From Dolomedes plantarius (Eukaryota > Arthropoda > Arachnida > Araneae > Dolomedidae), in contig OU015496.1 in assembly GCA_907164885.2 (NCBI GenBank), positions 164,694,941-164,758,940 of the forward strand: a stretch of 64,000 bases of DNA, given 5' to 3'. The notes beneath the pieces were generated by a model. It searched no databases and was not told where the DNA came from. It was given only the letters and a program-made list of their open reading frames with translations. Position 1 is the stretch's first letter; the number at the start of each line of letters is the position of its first letter. Below are positions 1 through 11,372 of this stretch, piece by piece. Position numbers and translations under genes: made by a program.

Positions 1-326
1 GTTTATTAGGGCGGCAAGAGTACATCCGTTCATTCCAGAAGAACATCTCGGAAGTAATATCACCTTTCAACATTAAACGCGAGAGAGCGACGTAGACCAT
101 GTGACTATTATTTGTAGGGTCAGCAGATTTTGGGGCTCTCGATGGTAACCCACTCCTGAATCCAGACGTATACACGTGTAGAAATGCAAAGGCATGCGAT
201 TCATGCGAAGTTCTGTGGCTAAGGGATTTAAAGCGATATATTAAAATTGCTGGGGATTGGATTTAGGAAAGAGAGTTTAAATGCCAGAATGGAGGGCATA
301 ATATTTAATATATTATAAATAAATAA

Positions 327-329
<3 letters not shown>
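1..329. other. No gene seen; unique AT-rich DNA
   Basis: I see no gene, repeat or element end in this stretch. Confidence 0.5.

Positions 330-364
<35 letters not shown>
330..364. repeat. (AT)n microsatellite
   Basis: About 17 AT dinucleotides in a row, preceded by a few AAAT units. A simple-sequence tract. Confidence 0.95.
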
Positions 365-369
<5 letters not shown>

Positions 370-1437
370 TGAGAAAGAAAAATTTTCTAGAAGAAGATGG
401 CTGATAATGTAGAACACGTGGGGAAATTTTTACTCGAGATTCGTCGTCTTGTGATTAGAAACACCGCATTTTCTCAAGAGGCGGGGCAAAATTCTGAGAG
501 TGGTATATCTCACGCCAAGGGTTCAACTCACAGTGCAACACTATAACAACAAGCTTCTCTCGCGTTCATCCGTGATAAATCCTTGTCCCTGCTGTTATGT
601 GCTGGCACCAAAATCATTTCTCAGCGGAAGATCTCCAACAAAGCGTTTCATCTTCTGGAGAAGGTTCCTTCCCTCCTCCGCTTTCCATTTATCCCGGAGA
701 TCTCTTCGAACTCTCCCTCGCGAGATATCCCATTCATCTCGTCCGTAGCCCCAAGCACACAGTCCAAAAGCGAGAGGGAGGGGCAGAGAGCAAATCCTTT
801 TCTTCGTCAACATCGTCGCTATCGATCGAGCGGAAGCTATTGAATGAATGGAGGAAGTGAACATTCCTGTATATGAAACATCCGAAATTATACAAATAGA
901 CACATTGAGGATTTTTTTTTCCCACACAGGCCCTATTACAGCTGCAAGTTCTGAGGCTACGAATCTCGTTGCAACGCTGTTAATTAGCGTCGAGCTTATC
1001 GCACTTATGTTCCCCGCATTTTGAATTCAAAACACGCGAGATATAAGTTCCTAATAGGCTAACCTACTGGTTTAATGGAAACAGGTATGCAAGAAGGGAA
1101 CAACAATCTCAATTTAAAGAACAGTCACTTTCGTCATTCGTGAAATGGTTTATTATAAAATTGCGGGGAAAGATAAGTAAATACAAAAGTCACCAGATTT
1201 TTGCCCGGAGATCTGAATGCTTAAAGGGCCTCACTTGATATAAGACTTCTCTATACTTTGAATCAACAATAAGAAAATATCTCGTGAGGTTGTAACGTTA
1301 ACCAGATCCACGTAGCTGAGTCTAGACCCAAGAACTATTTTAGCTGTAGATGAGGATTTATCTAGACCTCCAGTGGATGTCAAAAGAAAAATGTCTCATT
1401 TTGGGAAATCCTCTTCCGCTCATAGTAAAATTCTCTG
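365..1437. other. No gene supported; mixed-composition unique DNA
   Basis: The part from about 480 to 860 is less AT-rich and carries several overlapping short open frames on both strands, the longest 110 codons (595-927, minus strand). They overlap one another and none resembles a known family, so I do not call a gene. Confidence 0.5.
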
Positions 1438-1743
1438 AGTTTTAAAGAATGTGACGCCCTATGGTGTAGTGGTTAAAAGGATCAAGCTACTCCACTACAA
1501 GTCCAGGGTTCGATCCTGTGATTGGGCAAGGTCGACTCAGCCTTTCACCCCTTGATTGGGTCGATAAAATGAGGACCAAGCATGCTTGGGAACTAAACTC
1601 TGGGAGTCTCATGTCACTTTAACCACCTGACTGAGACATATGCTGTATGCCCAAGCCCACGGTCAAGAAAGCGGAGATAGACACCTCCGGCCTTGGTCCA
1701 CAGCGGACTGTTGCACCATGAGTTTAGTTTAGTTTTAAAGAAT
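1438..1743 (+). mobile_element. tRNA-derived SINE, family A, copy 1 (with target duplications)
   Basis: A short non-autonomous retroposon that would be transcribed by RNA polymerase III and copied by an unknown LINE. The head at about 1451-1530 looks like a tRNA: A-box-like TGGTGTAGTGG and B-box GGGTTCGATCC. A body of about 200 bp follows, then a TTTAGTTTAGTTTT tail. The unit is flanked by a perfect 13-bp direct repeat, AGTTTTAAAGAAT (1438-1450 and 1731-1743), the hallmark of target-primed insertion. A second copy starts at 8749. No protein is encoded. Confidence 0.9.
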
Positions 1744-3585
1744 CTAATTCAAATTTCGACAAAAACTGTGGATCATTTTCAAAAGCATCGCCCGTAGGAA
1801 AGTTGGAAAGGACAGACCTTGAAATGAGGGTCCTTCATGCATAATCACAACTGTATTAACCAAACACCAACGTATGCCTCTCTCCCTGTTTCAAAAAAAG
1901 GGGGGGGGAATCCTCTTTATGCTACGCCACTGTCTACAAAACTCTAACGTGTTAAAATTTATTACACAAATTTTACTTTCTTTTCAGTTATTCTTGGACT
2001 TTCATACATATTTCCTATATACCTCGTCATATTTGTGATATCTCATTTTCACTTTGAAAACTATGGAACGTCTCTGTTCAACAGAAATGTTTCGCAAATT
2101 CGCAAGTAATGCTTTTAGCGTTGGGACTCTGCTTTGAAATTACTGAGAACCGTGTAAGTCCCTTAGATCCAATTTTTACTAGAAGCCCAGAAGGAAAGTT
2201 CTCCTTCAAACACCCAGTCTCATAATCTTGTAAATGAACTAACCTATCGTACTTAAATATGTGATATGTATGTTCACTTTTTGAATTAGTGAAATCAGAA
2301 TTGGCAGACTTGATTATTCCACCGATTTTTATTATTACCGCTAAAATTCAGCAAAAATTCGTTTCAAAATTATATTCCTATACAACTAAAACACAGTTTT
2401 AGTTGTAGAAGCTTAGTTGTAGAGTTGTAGATGTTTTAGTTGTCGAGAAACTAGCTAGCAAAAGTTGTAATGGTGAGAGAGTATTAGATTTCGATATAGC
2501 TATGTGATAGTTGAAAGTTGGTGCAAAAATTAGTACTAAATACTCATATTTTAAATGGAAATTAGAATCGCAAAGGAGTGTTATTGCCCCGCAAAGGGAG
2601 ATATTTTTGATAAAATCCAAGCAGAGATTTACTGAGTAATTCTACATCAAATTCAGTTCATGAAATGGGTATAAATAATTTCAGATGTGGGATTGGAATA
2701 GCAATTGGATAAGTACAAGAGTCGTACTCGTGTAGAATGAACAGCATAGTTTCAAAAATGGTTATAGTAACTCCAATGATTTAAATTTGATGATTAATAA
2801 AATATATAAGACCCATAAAAAAACATCTCTTTATTTAAGTTATTAATTTTAAGCGGTTTCCATATCTAGGGCAATAGTACTTAGGGGATACAGAAATCTA
2901 GATTGGTTTGAACAAAACAAATCCATCTTTCCGCCCATTTACTCGTAAAGTGCCCTATTTATCATACAACGGCAATTGCTACACGCATATGTATTTTTGT
3001 TGAGCAAAAGCAATTATTCCACCTCGGTGAAGGATTTCCGGAGAACTGCGTACAGCCTCGGGACATCGAGAGATATTTTTGACTGGTTCCCTGATCCCGC
3101 AGAGAGTCCATAGTATTGATTCAAGATGAAAGAAAAATAGAGAGAAACGGAGGAGCAGTTCTTTTTCGAAAGAATGCGATTGTTACTTTGAAAAAGAAAA
3201 TTCATCCGAATGAAGTTGCTTGTCGCAGAAATGAAGAACACGACGAGAAAATGTGCAAGTGGCCCGGCAAAATGGGTCACATGCAGTGGTTAGAAATGTC
3301 GTAACGTCGTTTAAGTGGAGTTAACTTTTTTTCCCCTTAATCTCTGAGTTTATCCTGATCCTCACCTTATAACATCCGACTGAATAGCTTCAAAAATAGA
3401 ACGTTTGTTAGTGATCTAGGGAATAATACTCAGGGGTACGTAAATTTCGCATAAAAAATATCGAAATTTTGCAAAAAAAAAATTACAATATATAAAATTT
3501 TGCATTTATTCGCAAAAATAAATATTTATGTATATAAATTCAAAAATTTCACATTTGTTAAAAAAATCACAATTGTATTTACTTG
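1744..3585. other. No gene supported; unique AT-rich DNA
   Basis: About 1.8 kb without a recognisable gene or element end. Overlapping open frames of 60-90 codons on both strands at 3014-3304 match nothing I know and look like chance. Confidence 0.5.
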
Positions 3586-3984
3586 GTTAGGTAAGTATCG
3601 AAATTGTTAGTTAAAAGCTAACATTGCAGTAGTCTCCATATTCTCTTCCTTAAGTCTTTAGCAATAAGTAAAGAAAATAAGTCTTAAGCAGTTAGGTAAG
3701 TATCAAAATTCTTAGTTAAAAGCTAACATTGTAGTAGTCTCTATATTCTCTTCCTTATGTCTTTAGCAATAAGTAGAGTAAATAAGTCTTAAGCAGTTAG
3801 GTAAGTATCAAAATTCTTAGTTAAAAGCTAACATTGTAGTAGTCTCTATATTGTCTTCCTTATGTCTTTAGCAATAAGTAAAGTAAATAAGTCTTAAGCA
3901 GTTAGGTAAGTATCAAAATTCTTAGTTAAAAGCTAACATTGTAGTAGTCTCTATATTCTCTTCCTTATGTCTTTAGCAATAATA
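3586..3984. repeat. 105-bp tandem repeat, about 3.8 units
   Basis: The start motif GTTAGGTAAGTAT recurs at 3586, 3691, 3796 and 3901, exactly 105 bp apart. The last unit is cut short near 3984. Each unit carries a small inverted pair, GTTAG...CTAAC (in TTAGTTAAAAGCTAAC). Units 2-4 are almost identical and unit 1 differs slightly more, as expected for a young local amplification. The flanks are AT-rich and gene-free. Confidence 0.95.
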
Positions 3985-5081
3985 AGAAAAATTCGAGAGT
4001 GAGATCTCTCAGTTAAAGACCGTGGATGGTCTTAGATAAGCAATTATGTTAATAAATTATTATTATTATTACCTAATTTCGCTTAAAAAGTCGTTTATCA
4101 CCGAGTTTTCACGAAAAGTAGTAAAAAAAATAATTTTCGCATTTATACGCTCATATCGGCAAATTTCGCATTTATTCACATCTATTTCATAAATACGAAA
4201 ATTACTTATCCCTAATAATACTGCATAAAGAAGTTTCAAACTGTGGATAGTTAAGGTATCTGCCTACGTATAAATGGCTGCTTTGGTGCAAAATTTCGAA
4301 AAAAAAACTTATTGCTCTATTTCAAAGGTCAATATTTAAGGATTCTCAAACTGCTTTACTTTTATTCGTACGATCATTGGATGAGAACTTATTGCCCATT
4401 TAGTAATCCGATAGCTATATTAAAAGACTGGAACTAGCATCTTTCAATGCATTTTCTAGAAAACTAATTTTTCAGTTGCTTTTGCAAACCAGAAAGCTTA
4501 TAAGGTAAGTTGGTGTAACTGTATTCCATGGGGTAATTTGGCCATCCCCTCCCAGATTTTTCTTTTACATATTAGGTGGGAATTCTACTCTGTGTATTAT
4601 TATTATTTTTTTCCGGTGCTCGAAAAAATCTATCTTACAACATTGGTAATTGCTTTCAAAAATTATTTTTAAATGGGGGTAGAATTTTTTTTTCTTTTTC
4701 TAGATATGCAAGCATTGGACCCAATTACCCAGTCACAGATGGTGTTGTTTCTTATGAGAAATAGACCTGGGAAGTCCACTTACCTCATTTATCAGGGGAA
4801 TTGGGTCCACCTGTATTTAAAAATATATGTAATATTTATGTATAATATACATATAATTAAAATCAAAATCATAGCTTAAACAGACTCCCTAAGACTTACT
4901 AAAATGCATGTAATACAAAGATTTTTGAAAACTATACGTGTTAGTATAATTTTAATGTGTTAAAAGTATAGTATATAAAAAAGTGTTTTATACATTACTC
5001 ACTATGTTTTGAACTAAAAGCTAAGTTATATGTGTTAATTTAATAATTCTACCGGTACCTGATGTACTTAAAAGAATAATA
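3985..5081. other. No gene seen; AT-rich DNA
   Basis: A short (TTA)n run lies near 4048-4072. Open frames of 60-70 codons near 4576-4879 have no recognisable content. Confidence 0.5.
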
Positions 5082-6387
5082 CAGAAGGTCGTTCGCCCTT
5101 TATGGAAACGATTTTGATAGTCAAGTTTTATGTATAAATGCCGTATTTTTTTGTGGCGATTTACTTCTATTTGATAACCATGATTCTTGAAAATAGCTCT
5201 TGCACGAATTTTCCATGAAAGTAAACTTTATTATAGAACTGTCATGTCAATTTTACCCCATTCCTCTTGGACCGTTTTCCAAAGTCCGTTCAGTGTTTTT
5301 GGATGCCGTTTTCCTAAGGCTCGTTTTAATAAACCGAAAGCGCAAAAGTCCATTGGAGAATCGTCATGTTATTTTACAGGTATTTCACAAAATGGGATAC
5401 ACTTTATTCCTGTTTTTGATTCTTTCTTTGGCAAATAAGGAGAAGTTTATTTAGACGTGTGACTAGAGACTTTGTCCATATGAAGCTCAACTTTATTAAT
5501 GTCCTTTCCATATAAGGCTGGAATTTCTTCTTCAAAAATTGGTTCTAAAATATTCTGCTAATAGTAGAGTGAATTGATTTTGGCTTTACTTGAGACTTTT
5601 TTATATTATTAATTTGCCGTTGTAACAAAATCCTGCAACTATCATGAATTCTTTAGGGAACTTTTCTTGTACACTGATGAAGCCATTTCGTACAGTCATT
5701 CCCGTCAGTTGAGCAATAGAAAATTAATCTCTTTTTTTATTACAGTCACTTAAATATACCCATGCCTCATCGAGTGTTACCACAAATTTCCATTTTTCAG
5801 TAGCTAGGTGTTTTTCATATAATTTTCTACAATTTGTTTTTCTTTCAGCAATATGCTTTGGCAAAAAGTAAATGAACTTTAGGTTTAAACATCATTTTTA
5901 ACTTCAAATCTTTATGAATGATTTTACTTACAGTGCCAGAAGACATTCCTAGTTTCGATGCAATGGATCTTTTAGTTGGCGAATTTCCTTTTAGGATTAG
6001 AGACTTCCCTTTCTTGATATTTACCTGCATTCAAACAGTCTTAGGATGAAGTTTCGAGGTCGTTTTCATTTTTACTTTCAGATGTTTTTTTTCTTTTCCA
6101 ATTCAATGTATTATATATACCTTTTTTTTGAAATTCCATAACCGCGATTTTTACACCGCTTTATAATTTGTTAATACGAATATTTCTCGTCGGAAAGAGC
6201 AGTTATGTAACCTTCAAGCCATCTATCAATTCTAGGAGCCATTTTCAAAATAAATCTTTTATTTTACATTCCAATCAAAACAAAACAGTAGCAGACGATT
6301 ATTCTGAAGTTGCCAAATTTTTATCTCAAAATACAAACGGCAAAAATAAATTGCAAAATTGTTTCCATAAGTGCGAACAACCATCTG
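5082..6387 (-). mobile_element. DD41D-type mariner element, copy 1 (decayed)
   Basis: A 1.3-kb cut-and-paste DNA transposon remnant. The ends are imperfect inverted repeats: CAGAAGGTCGTTCGC at 5082 faces GCGAACAACCATCTG ending at 6387. A TA dinucleotide precedes the left end. The transposase reads on the minus strand between the ends. A sister copy with matching ends and protein lies at 61666-62965. Confidence 0.8.
5190..6242 (-). pseudogene. Transposase pseudogene, IS630/Tc1/mariner superfamily, DD41D-like
   Basis: Coding remnant of the transposase of the surrounding element. The start is placed at the ATG at 6242-6240 because the reading that follows (RWLEGYITALSDEKYSY) aligns with the N-terminus of the sister copy. 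Visible pieces, in order: N-terminal region; a helix-turn-helix part (5845-6030) with RSIASKLGMSSGTVSKIIHK; first catalytic Asp in TLDEAWVYLS (codon near 5769-5771); second Asp in HMDKVSSHTSK; third in SPMDFCAFGLLK (near 5330). Frameshifts and stops separate the pieces. It would have bound the inverted ends and catalysed excision and integration; it is dead. Confidence 0.8.
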
Positions 6388-6917
6388 CATATATATTTCT
6401 TTTTAATCTGTGTTTTTTCCTCCTTTTTTTTTGTATATTTCAGTGATTTGGGGAAATATTGTAAAACTTTTAGTTCAGAACACAGGTAAGTGTTACAGTA
6501 GTATATAGTATAAAGGAAATTAAAATATAGTTGAATTGAGTGTAGGGTCTGTGGCAATAGCACTAAATGTACTTATGTATCTTATGCACTTATTAAATGC
6601 ACTTATTGCCTACTAAATGCACTTATGTATCTCAATTGTACTAAAAATTTATAAAAAAAAAATTCCCTCTATATTAAAATGTTATGAAATGTTTATCAAA
6701 ATTATATTTGTTTTCATGATTTTATATGACATTCGAACTAAAATTAAGTATATATTTAAGTTGCTAAGTCGATTCTTTGAGCAATCCGTAGGAGAAAACT
6801 GCTGCATCAATTTACTTCATTTTGGTCTTAAGCGAAATATTTTAATCTGTAGATGTGTCAAATTTGGTTTTTGTAACCCCAAATTCTATTAATTAGCGCT
6901 AATTTACAATTAAAAAT
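6388..6917. other. No gene supported; AT-rich DNA
   Basis: Short open frames on both strands (up to 91 codons at 6617-6892) are low-complexity and unrecognised. Confidence 0.5.
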
Positions 6918-7074
6918 TGCTTTCTGCGCATGCTCAGTGTAATGTTTAAATCTGGCTTTAGATACTAAGCAAGAGGCCTCATAAAAACGTTTATTTGTTT
7001 CTGCGCATGCTCAGTGACATTTTTTAATCTGTCTTTAGATACTTATTAAGCACGAAGCCGCATAAACACGTTTT
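6918..7074. repeat. 77-bp tandem duplication carrying NRF1-like sites
   Basis: Two adjacent copies, about 6918-6994 and 6995-7074, offset by 77 bp. Each begins with TTTCTGCGCATGCTCAGTG. Further shared blocks are TTTAGATACT and a GCCTCATAAA/GCCGCATAAA motif. TGCGCATGC resembles the core of the vertebrate NRF1 (insect erect wing) binding site, so this could be a regulatory duplication. No gene start is evident beside it, so any function is inference. Confidence 0.7.
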
Positions 7075-7676
7075 GTTTATTCCAAGGAATCTCTCTAGCT
7101 TTCTCTCTGCCATTTTTATTTTTAATTATGTTTGTTAGAGAAAGAATTAAACCTGACCGAAATTGTTTATTTCGCGCTGCTGAGTAACCCTATTTCTTTT
7201 TATTTGGTTCCATAGTAATTTTTTAAAAAGTATTTCTCTATTCTTAATATTATGATTTTCAGCATTTGGTAATGATGTGTTAAGTATAATTTGTGTATTA
7301 GTACATTTATTTACTATCCAGCCGTCATGTTTTTACAGGTACCAACTAGTATGTATTTAATCAGTACTTTATATTTTTGAAAAAAAAGTGCTCCGAACGT
7401 AGGAAAATCCACGCCTTAATATCAATTAAGATACCTTGGGGTTTTGATAAGCCAGAAAATTGGGATACTGGAATCAAAGATAATTAATCAATAATGGGGT
7501 GAATCGAAAATATTCTGGAGTTAGTAATAGCTTCCATAAAATTAATCTACTACTGCAAAACTACCGTTCGAAATTTCAAAGGTGAGCAGGAAGCATTTCA
7601 CACTCATGTGAAAAATACAGCGTGAGTCGGAATATTGCAAGCTTATATCCAGGGATTCTGCCTTAGCCACTGAAAC
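7075..7676. other. No gene seen
   Basis: Unique AT-rich DNA without recognisable features. Confidence 0.5.
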
Positions 7677-7915
7677 TTTTAACCCTTGAAAGAGCAACAA
7701 TCTCCATCGTTTGCAACGGTGCAGATTTTTTCCCGATTTTTTTTAACCTAAAAAATCTTGAAAATTTTTCCAATTAAAGATTGCAAAATGTTTTTACTTC
7801 TTTAAACTAATAACAGATAGCAGCACTAGACATTTTTCTGCTCATTTAACTGGAATACATTGAATGCAAGTGAACAAAAGACTAGATTTAGACGTTTGCA
7901 TTGTGCAAACGACGC
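7677..7915. repeat. Dispersed repeat R1, copy 1
   Basis: About 240 bp that aligns almost end to end with 23057-23296. Shared blocks include AAAATGTTTTTACTTCTTTAA, a GATRGCAGCACTAG motif and CTCATTTAACTGGAATACAT. No inverted ends or coding capacity are visible, so the class of element is unknown. A weaker partial match, around CAGATGGCAGCACCAG, lies at 49254-49320. Confidence 0.85.
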
Positions 7916-8748
7916 CCCTAAAAGGGTTTCAAATCATCAAAATAGTCCTCAGTCTTTGACACTGACACTTGTTACGATAACGATGCAAGAAGGACCAGAA
8001 TCCCAGAATATTTCTTTTGTCATTTGTCTATTTTTACGATTGACGTAAAAGTAAGCATCTGAACTGCACAGTTTGATATTGAAGGTCCCATCCATTTATC
8101 GTACACAATAAAAGAACAGAGCATTTAGGTAGAGGAATTTTTAAACCAATTGAGTATGTGTGGTTTACCACTTCTTCCATTTTTACTACTTTGTTAAACG
8201 GGGAAAAAGTTTTTGAGATAATCACAGGAATTTTCTAACAATTAAAATGAAGATGAAATATTTTAGAAATATTGTGTGACAGTTTTATAGATAAAGACTA
8301 AGTTGAATCTGATCACAAAAAGACTATGAAATCGTAGGAAAAACAGCTTAGAATTTAACAATCTGAGACATTCTTAGTGGAATATTAAATATTGATTGCA
8401 ATATGTTAATAAAGGGAAAAGTTTATTTTCACATGTACTCTTTACGGAGAAAAAAACTAAAGTCTGCAACGCTTTCATGCCATGTATTTTGGTTTTAAAT
8501 GCAGTGGCGCCATCTCTGTTTACAAAATATATAAAAAATTTGTTTATAAAAAAAAATGTGAAATTTTTTTTCGTTCCCTGTTTTCACCTTTTGATTTAAG
8601 AATTTTTTCACCTTTAATACTTTTAAGATTTTGGCAATCGGTGTGTATATCTTTCTTCTCCTCTGTGGATATTAATATGTGAAGACATAAAATTTCTGTG
8701 AAGAATGTGATATTATTTCTCCCCAAATTAAATTACTTTTTCTCTATT
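7916..8748. other. No gene seen
   Basis: AT-rich DNA. Short open frames at 8034-8225 and 8396-8726 are unrecognised. Confidence 0.5.
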
Positions 8749-9024
8749 GACGCCCGATGGCGTAGTGGTTAAAAGCTTCAAGCTGCCGCACCACAGATCC
8801 AGGGTTCGATCCTGCGACTGGGCAAGGTCGACTCAGCCTTTCATCGCTTGAGTGGGTCTATGAAATGAGGACCAAGCCTGCTTGGGAACTAACTCTGGGA
8901 GTCCCGCGTCAGGTTGACCACCTGACAGAGACATAAGCACCCCAAGCCCACGGCCAAGAAAGCGGAGATAGGCACCACCGGCCTTTGTCCACACGGACTG
9001 TTGGGCCAATGAGTTTAGTTTAGT
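8749..9024 (+). mobile_element. tRNA-derived SINE, family A, copy 2
   Basis: Aligns along its whole length with the copy at 1451. The head carries TGGCGTAGTGG (A-box-like) and GGGTTCGATCC (B-box). The body shares CTGGGCAAGGTCGACTCAGC and AGAAAGCGGAGATAG, and the tail is TTTAGTTTAGTTTT. A partial flanking repeat (TTTTCTCTAT against TTTTCTATAT) may be a worn target duplication. The two copies differ at scattered positions and by small indels. Confidence 0.9.
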
Positions 9025-9816
9025 TTTCTATATCTAGCCAATCAAACCTTGGTGTCCTGCTGTAGAGTCCATAAACGAGGAGAAACTCATAAATGCGTGT
9101 AGATGAGGGAGATGCATAGCTACCACATAAATAACTTTCATTTCCGTAGAAATACTGACACTGGTCTTTATGACAAACATCAATATCGAATTTTCTTGTT
9201 TCCATACATACATTTTCAAGTACATATCCTCCAATTTCTCGCACTTGAAACCTCTGTGTAACGGTATGTAATTAGACCAAATTAAGCTACAACTAGATAT
9301 CTGAAAAACGATGCATTTTTGTAAGCAGTATTTTCTCTTTACCGTTAACTAGAAATTCTTTATAGACTTTTAAAAAGAGTTTTCCCATTTCAGATAAAAT
9401 AATTATTTCACTTGCCCCAAAATAAATAAATACGCAAATTAATTTTCCTTTACCAGATTTATCAATTCTAATAAAATTAGCTAAAAATACCAACGAAACA
9501 AATTATTTTATTATCTAATTTCCTTTTCTGTTTTCAAAACACTTAAAATTTAAAGCAATTCTAAATTTTTGTTTCAGATTATTTCTAAAGCAATTTAATC
9601 ATGTCACCTTAATACAATTTTTAAATGAATCAAAATCTATTTAATAATAAAACCAAAGGGAATTTTTCTTTTGTTAATCTAAAATTCTCCCTAAAAGCAA
9701 AATGTGCAACCCAAACACAATAACCTATCTATTGTAACAATTCTAACTTTATGCAATTATATATTAACTATGTAGCCATAGCTCTGTCTTACAATATATA
9801 TATATATATATATATA
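9025..9816. other. No gene seen; ends in a short (TA)n tract
   Basis: Unique AT-rich DNA. A (TA)n run at 9795-9816 abuts the Tc1 end, consistent with Tc1 insertion at TA. Confidence 0.5.
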
Positions 9817-10812
9817 CACTCATGGACAAAAAAATTAGCGCACCAAGAAGGAGTCGTCAAAATGAAACGAAATTTTACATACGTAATGACTACTTTGATA
9901 TAAGTAATTGATAAGAAAATCAAAGAAAAAGGATAATTTATTTCAGAGAAAAAGGCAAAAGAACGGAGGAGTTAATACTCCGTTGGACCCCCTCTAGCGC
10001 AAATGCACGATGCGATACGATCGTCATTGAGTCATACAAGTTCTGTATGATGTCTTGAGACATTTCGTTCCATATTTGCTGTAACCTTGCCTCTAGTTCG
10101 TTCAAACTCGTGAGATGCCCAATTCGTCGTCCCAAATGATCCCAGATATGCTCGATTGGAGACAAATCTGGGGATCGGGCAGGCCAAGGAAGGGTAGTAA
10201 CAGTGCGGAGACTGTCTTGTGACACCCTTGCCGTATTATGCCGAGCATTGTCTTGTTGAAAAATGGCTCCTGGGAGCCGTTGCATGAGTGGCAACACATG
10301 TGGTTGCAGGATTTCATGAACATACCTCTGGGCTGTCATGGTGCCACGGAACAATACTAGGGGTGACCGTGTATTGTTGGCAATGGCACCCCATACCATC
10401 ACACCAGCTGTGGGAGTGATGTGTCGCTGTACAGCAAAGGCAGGACTGAAGCGTTCACCACGGGCTTTCCACACACGAACACGATTGTCATCACTGCCGA
10501 GATTGAATCTGGATTCGTCGCTAAAGACGACCTGGTTCCATTCCGCTGCAGTCCAGTTTCCTCGTGCGCGGCAAAACTCCAAACGGAGGCGTCGATGGGT
10601 GGGCGGCAAGGGCAGCACACGTAATGGGAGCCGCGATACCAACTGTCCTTCAACCAGGCGCCTTCGTATGGTTCGAGAAGACACAGAGGCCCCTAGTGAA
10701 GGTGCTACCTGTGCCTGGATGGCGGCCGATGAAGCAGTTGGCTGTACGCGTGCATTTCTTACGATGTGGCGGTCTGGGTTTGGCGGATGCCCAGCGAGCG
10801 CTTCTTACGTGA
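9817..10812 (-). mobile_element. Tc1-like element A, 5'-truncated
   Basis: The 3' inverted end is seen at 9817 (CACTCATGGACAAAAAAATT), next to a TA repeat. The transposase reads on the minus strand towards this end. The element stops near 10812, where plus-strand sequence of a different Tc1 begins, so the 5' end and the DNA-binding domain are lost. Confidence 0.85.
9938..10807 (-). pseudogene. Tc1 transposase, catalytic domain nearly intact, N-terminus missing
   Basis: Would cut and rejoin DNA at the element ends. The open reading runs from just inside a stop at 10805-10807 down to 9938; the first in-frame Met is at 10684. Catalytic triad: Asp in VVFSDESRFN (codon 10517-10519), Asp in FQQDNARHNTA (10250-10252), Glu in SPDLSPIEHIWD (10151-10153). 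Only 32 residues separate the second and third, against the usual 34. The N-terminal paired helix-turn-helix domain is absent because of the junction at 10812. The C-terminus after ALEGVQRS also looks altered. The frame has stayed open for about 290 codons, so this is one of the less decayed transposases here. Confidence 0.85.
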
Positions 10813-11372
10813 CTGCATTGTGTCAACTGTTAAGTTTGGTGGTAGCAGCATCATGGTGTGGGGTTGTTTTTCATGATTTGGCCTGGTTTCCTTAGTTCCT
10901 GTGGTTGGAAACATGAACTCTGAGATGTATGTGGACATTCTGGACAATGCTGCTCTCCCAACTCTATGGCAATATTTCGGGGAAGGCCCATTTCTCTTCC
11001 AGCAGGATTACTGCTCCATTCCCACACCGAGACTTGCGCAGGCATGGTTTGACGAAATGGGTGTTCAAAAACTGGACTGACCTTCTCAGAGCCCCGATCT
11101 AAATTCTACTGAACACCTTTGGTACGAATTAGAACGCAGATTACGAAGCCAGCCAAATCGACCATCCTCACTGCCAGCACTCACTTCAGCTGTGATGGAC
11201 GCCTGGAAGTCAATTCCTATGGACACCTATCAAAAACCTGTGAAAAGTCTTCCCAGACGTGTGCAGGCTGTCATCGATGCAAAAGGAGGACCAACATCAT
11301 ATTAATATATATGCCTCAGGACTCTTCAAGTCCGTACCACTGAGCATCCGGATACTTTTGGCCATATAATTT
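10813..11372 (+). mobile_element. Tc1-like element B, 5'-truncated
   Basis: A second Tc1 from a different subfamily, reading rightwards. The 5' half is missing at the junction with element A. The 3' end carries GGATACTTTTGGCCATATAA, typical of Tc1 inverted ends. Confidence 0.8.
10814..11304 (+). pseudogene. Tc1 transposase C-terminal half, two nonsense codons
   Basis: The reading frame is continuous from 10814 to the terminal stop at 11302-11304 apart from two internal TGA codons. One follows WGCFS; the other is where a Trp is expected after VQKLD. Seen in order: KFGGSSIMVWGCFS, then FGEGPFLFQQD with the second catalytic Asp, then SPDLNSTEHLW with the catalytic Glu 34 residues later, ending in AKGGPTSY. 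The DNA-binding domain and first catalytic Asp are absent. Confidence 0.85.

Noticed and set aside
595..927. 110-codon open frame on the minus strand
   Set aside because: It overlaps several frames on the other strand, has no recognisable domain and no supporting gene structure.
1451..1530. tRNA-like segments at 1451, 8749, 26962, 27620, 33661, 35211, 35696 and 46364 considered as tRNA genes
   Set aside because: They are followed by shared SINE bodies and flanked in most cases by target duplications. None forms a full cloverleaf that I can see.
3586..3984. Regular repeat considered as a CRISPR array
   Set aside because: The whole 105-bp unit is repeated without unique spacers and the setting is eukaryotic.
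10338..10895. 185-codon plus-strand open frame
   Set aside because: It is antisense to the Tc1 transposase on the minus strand, where the catalytic motifs are clear.
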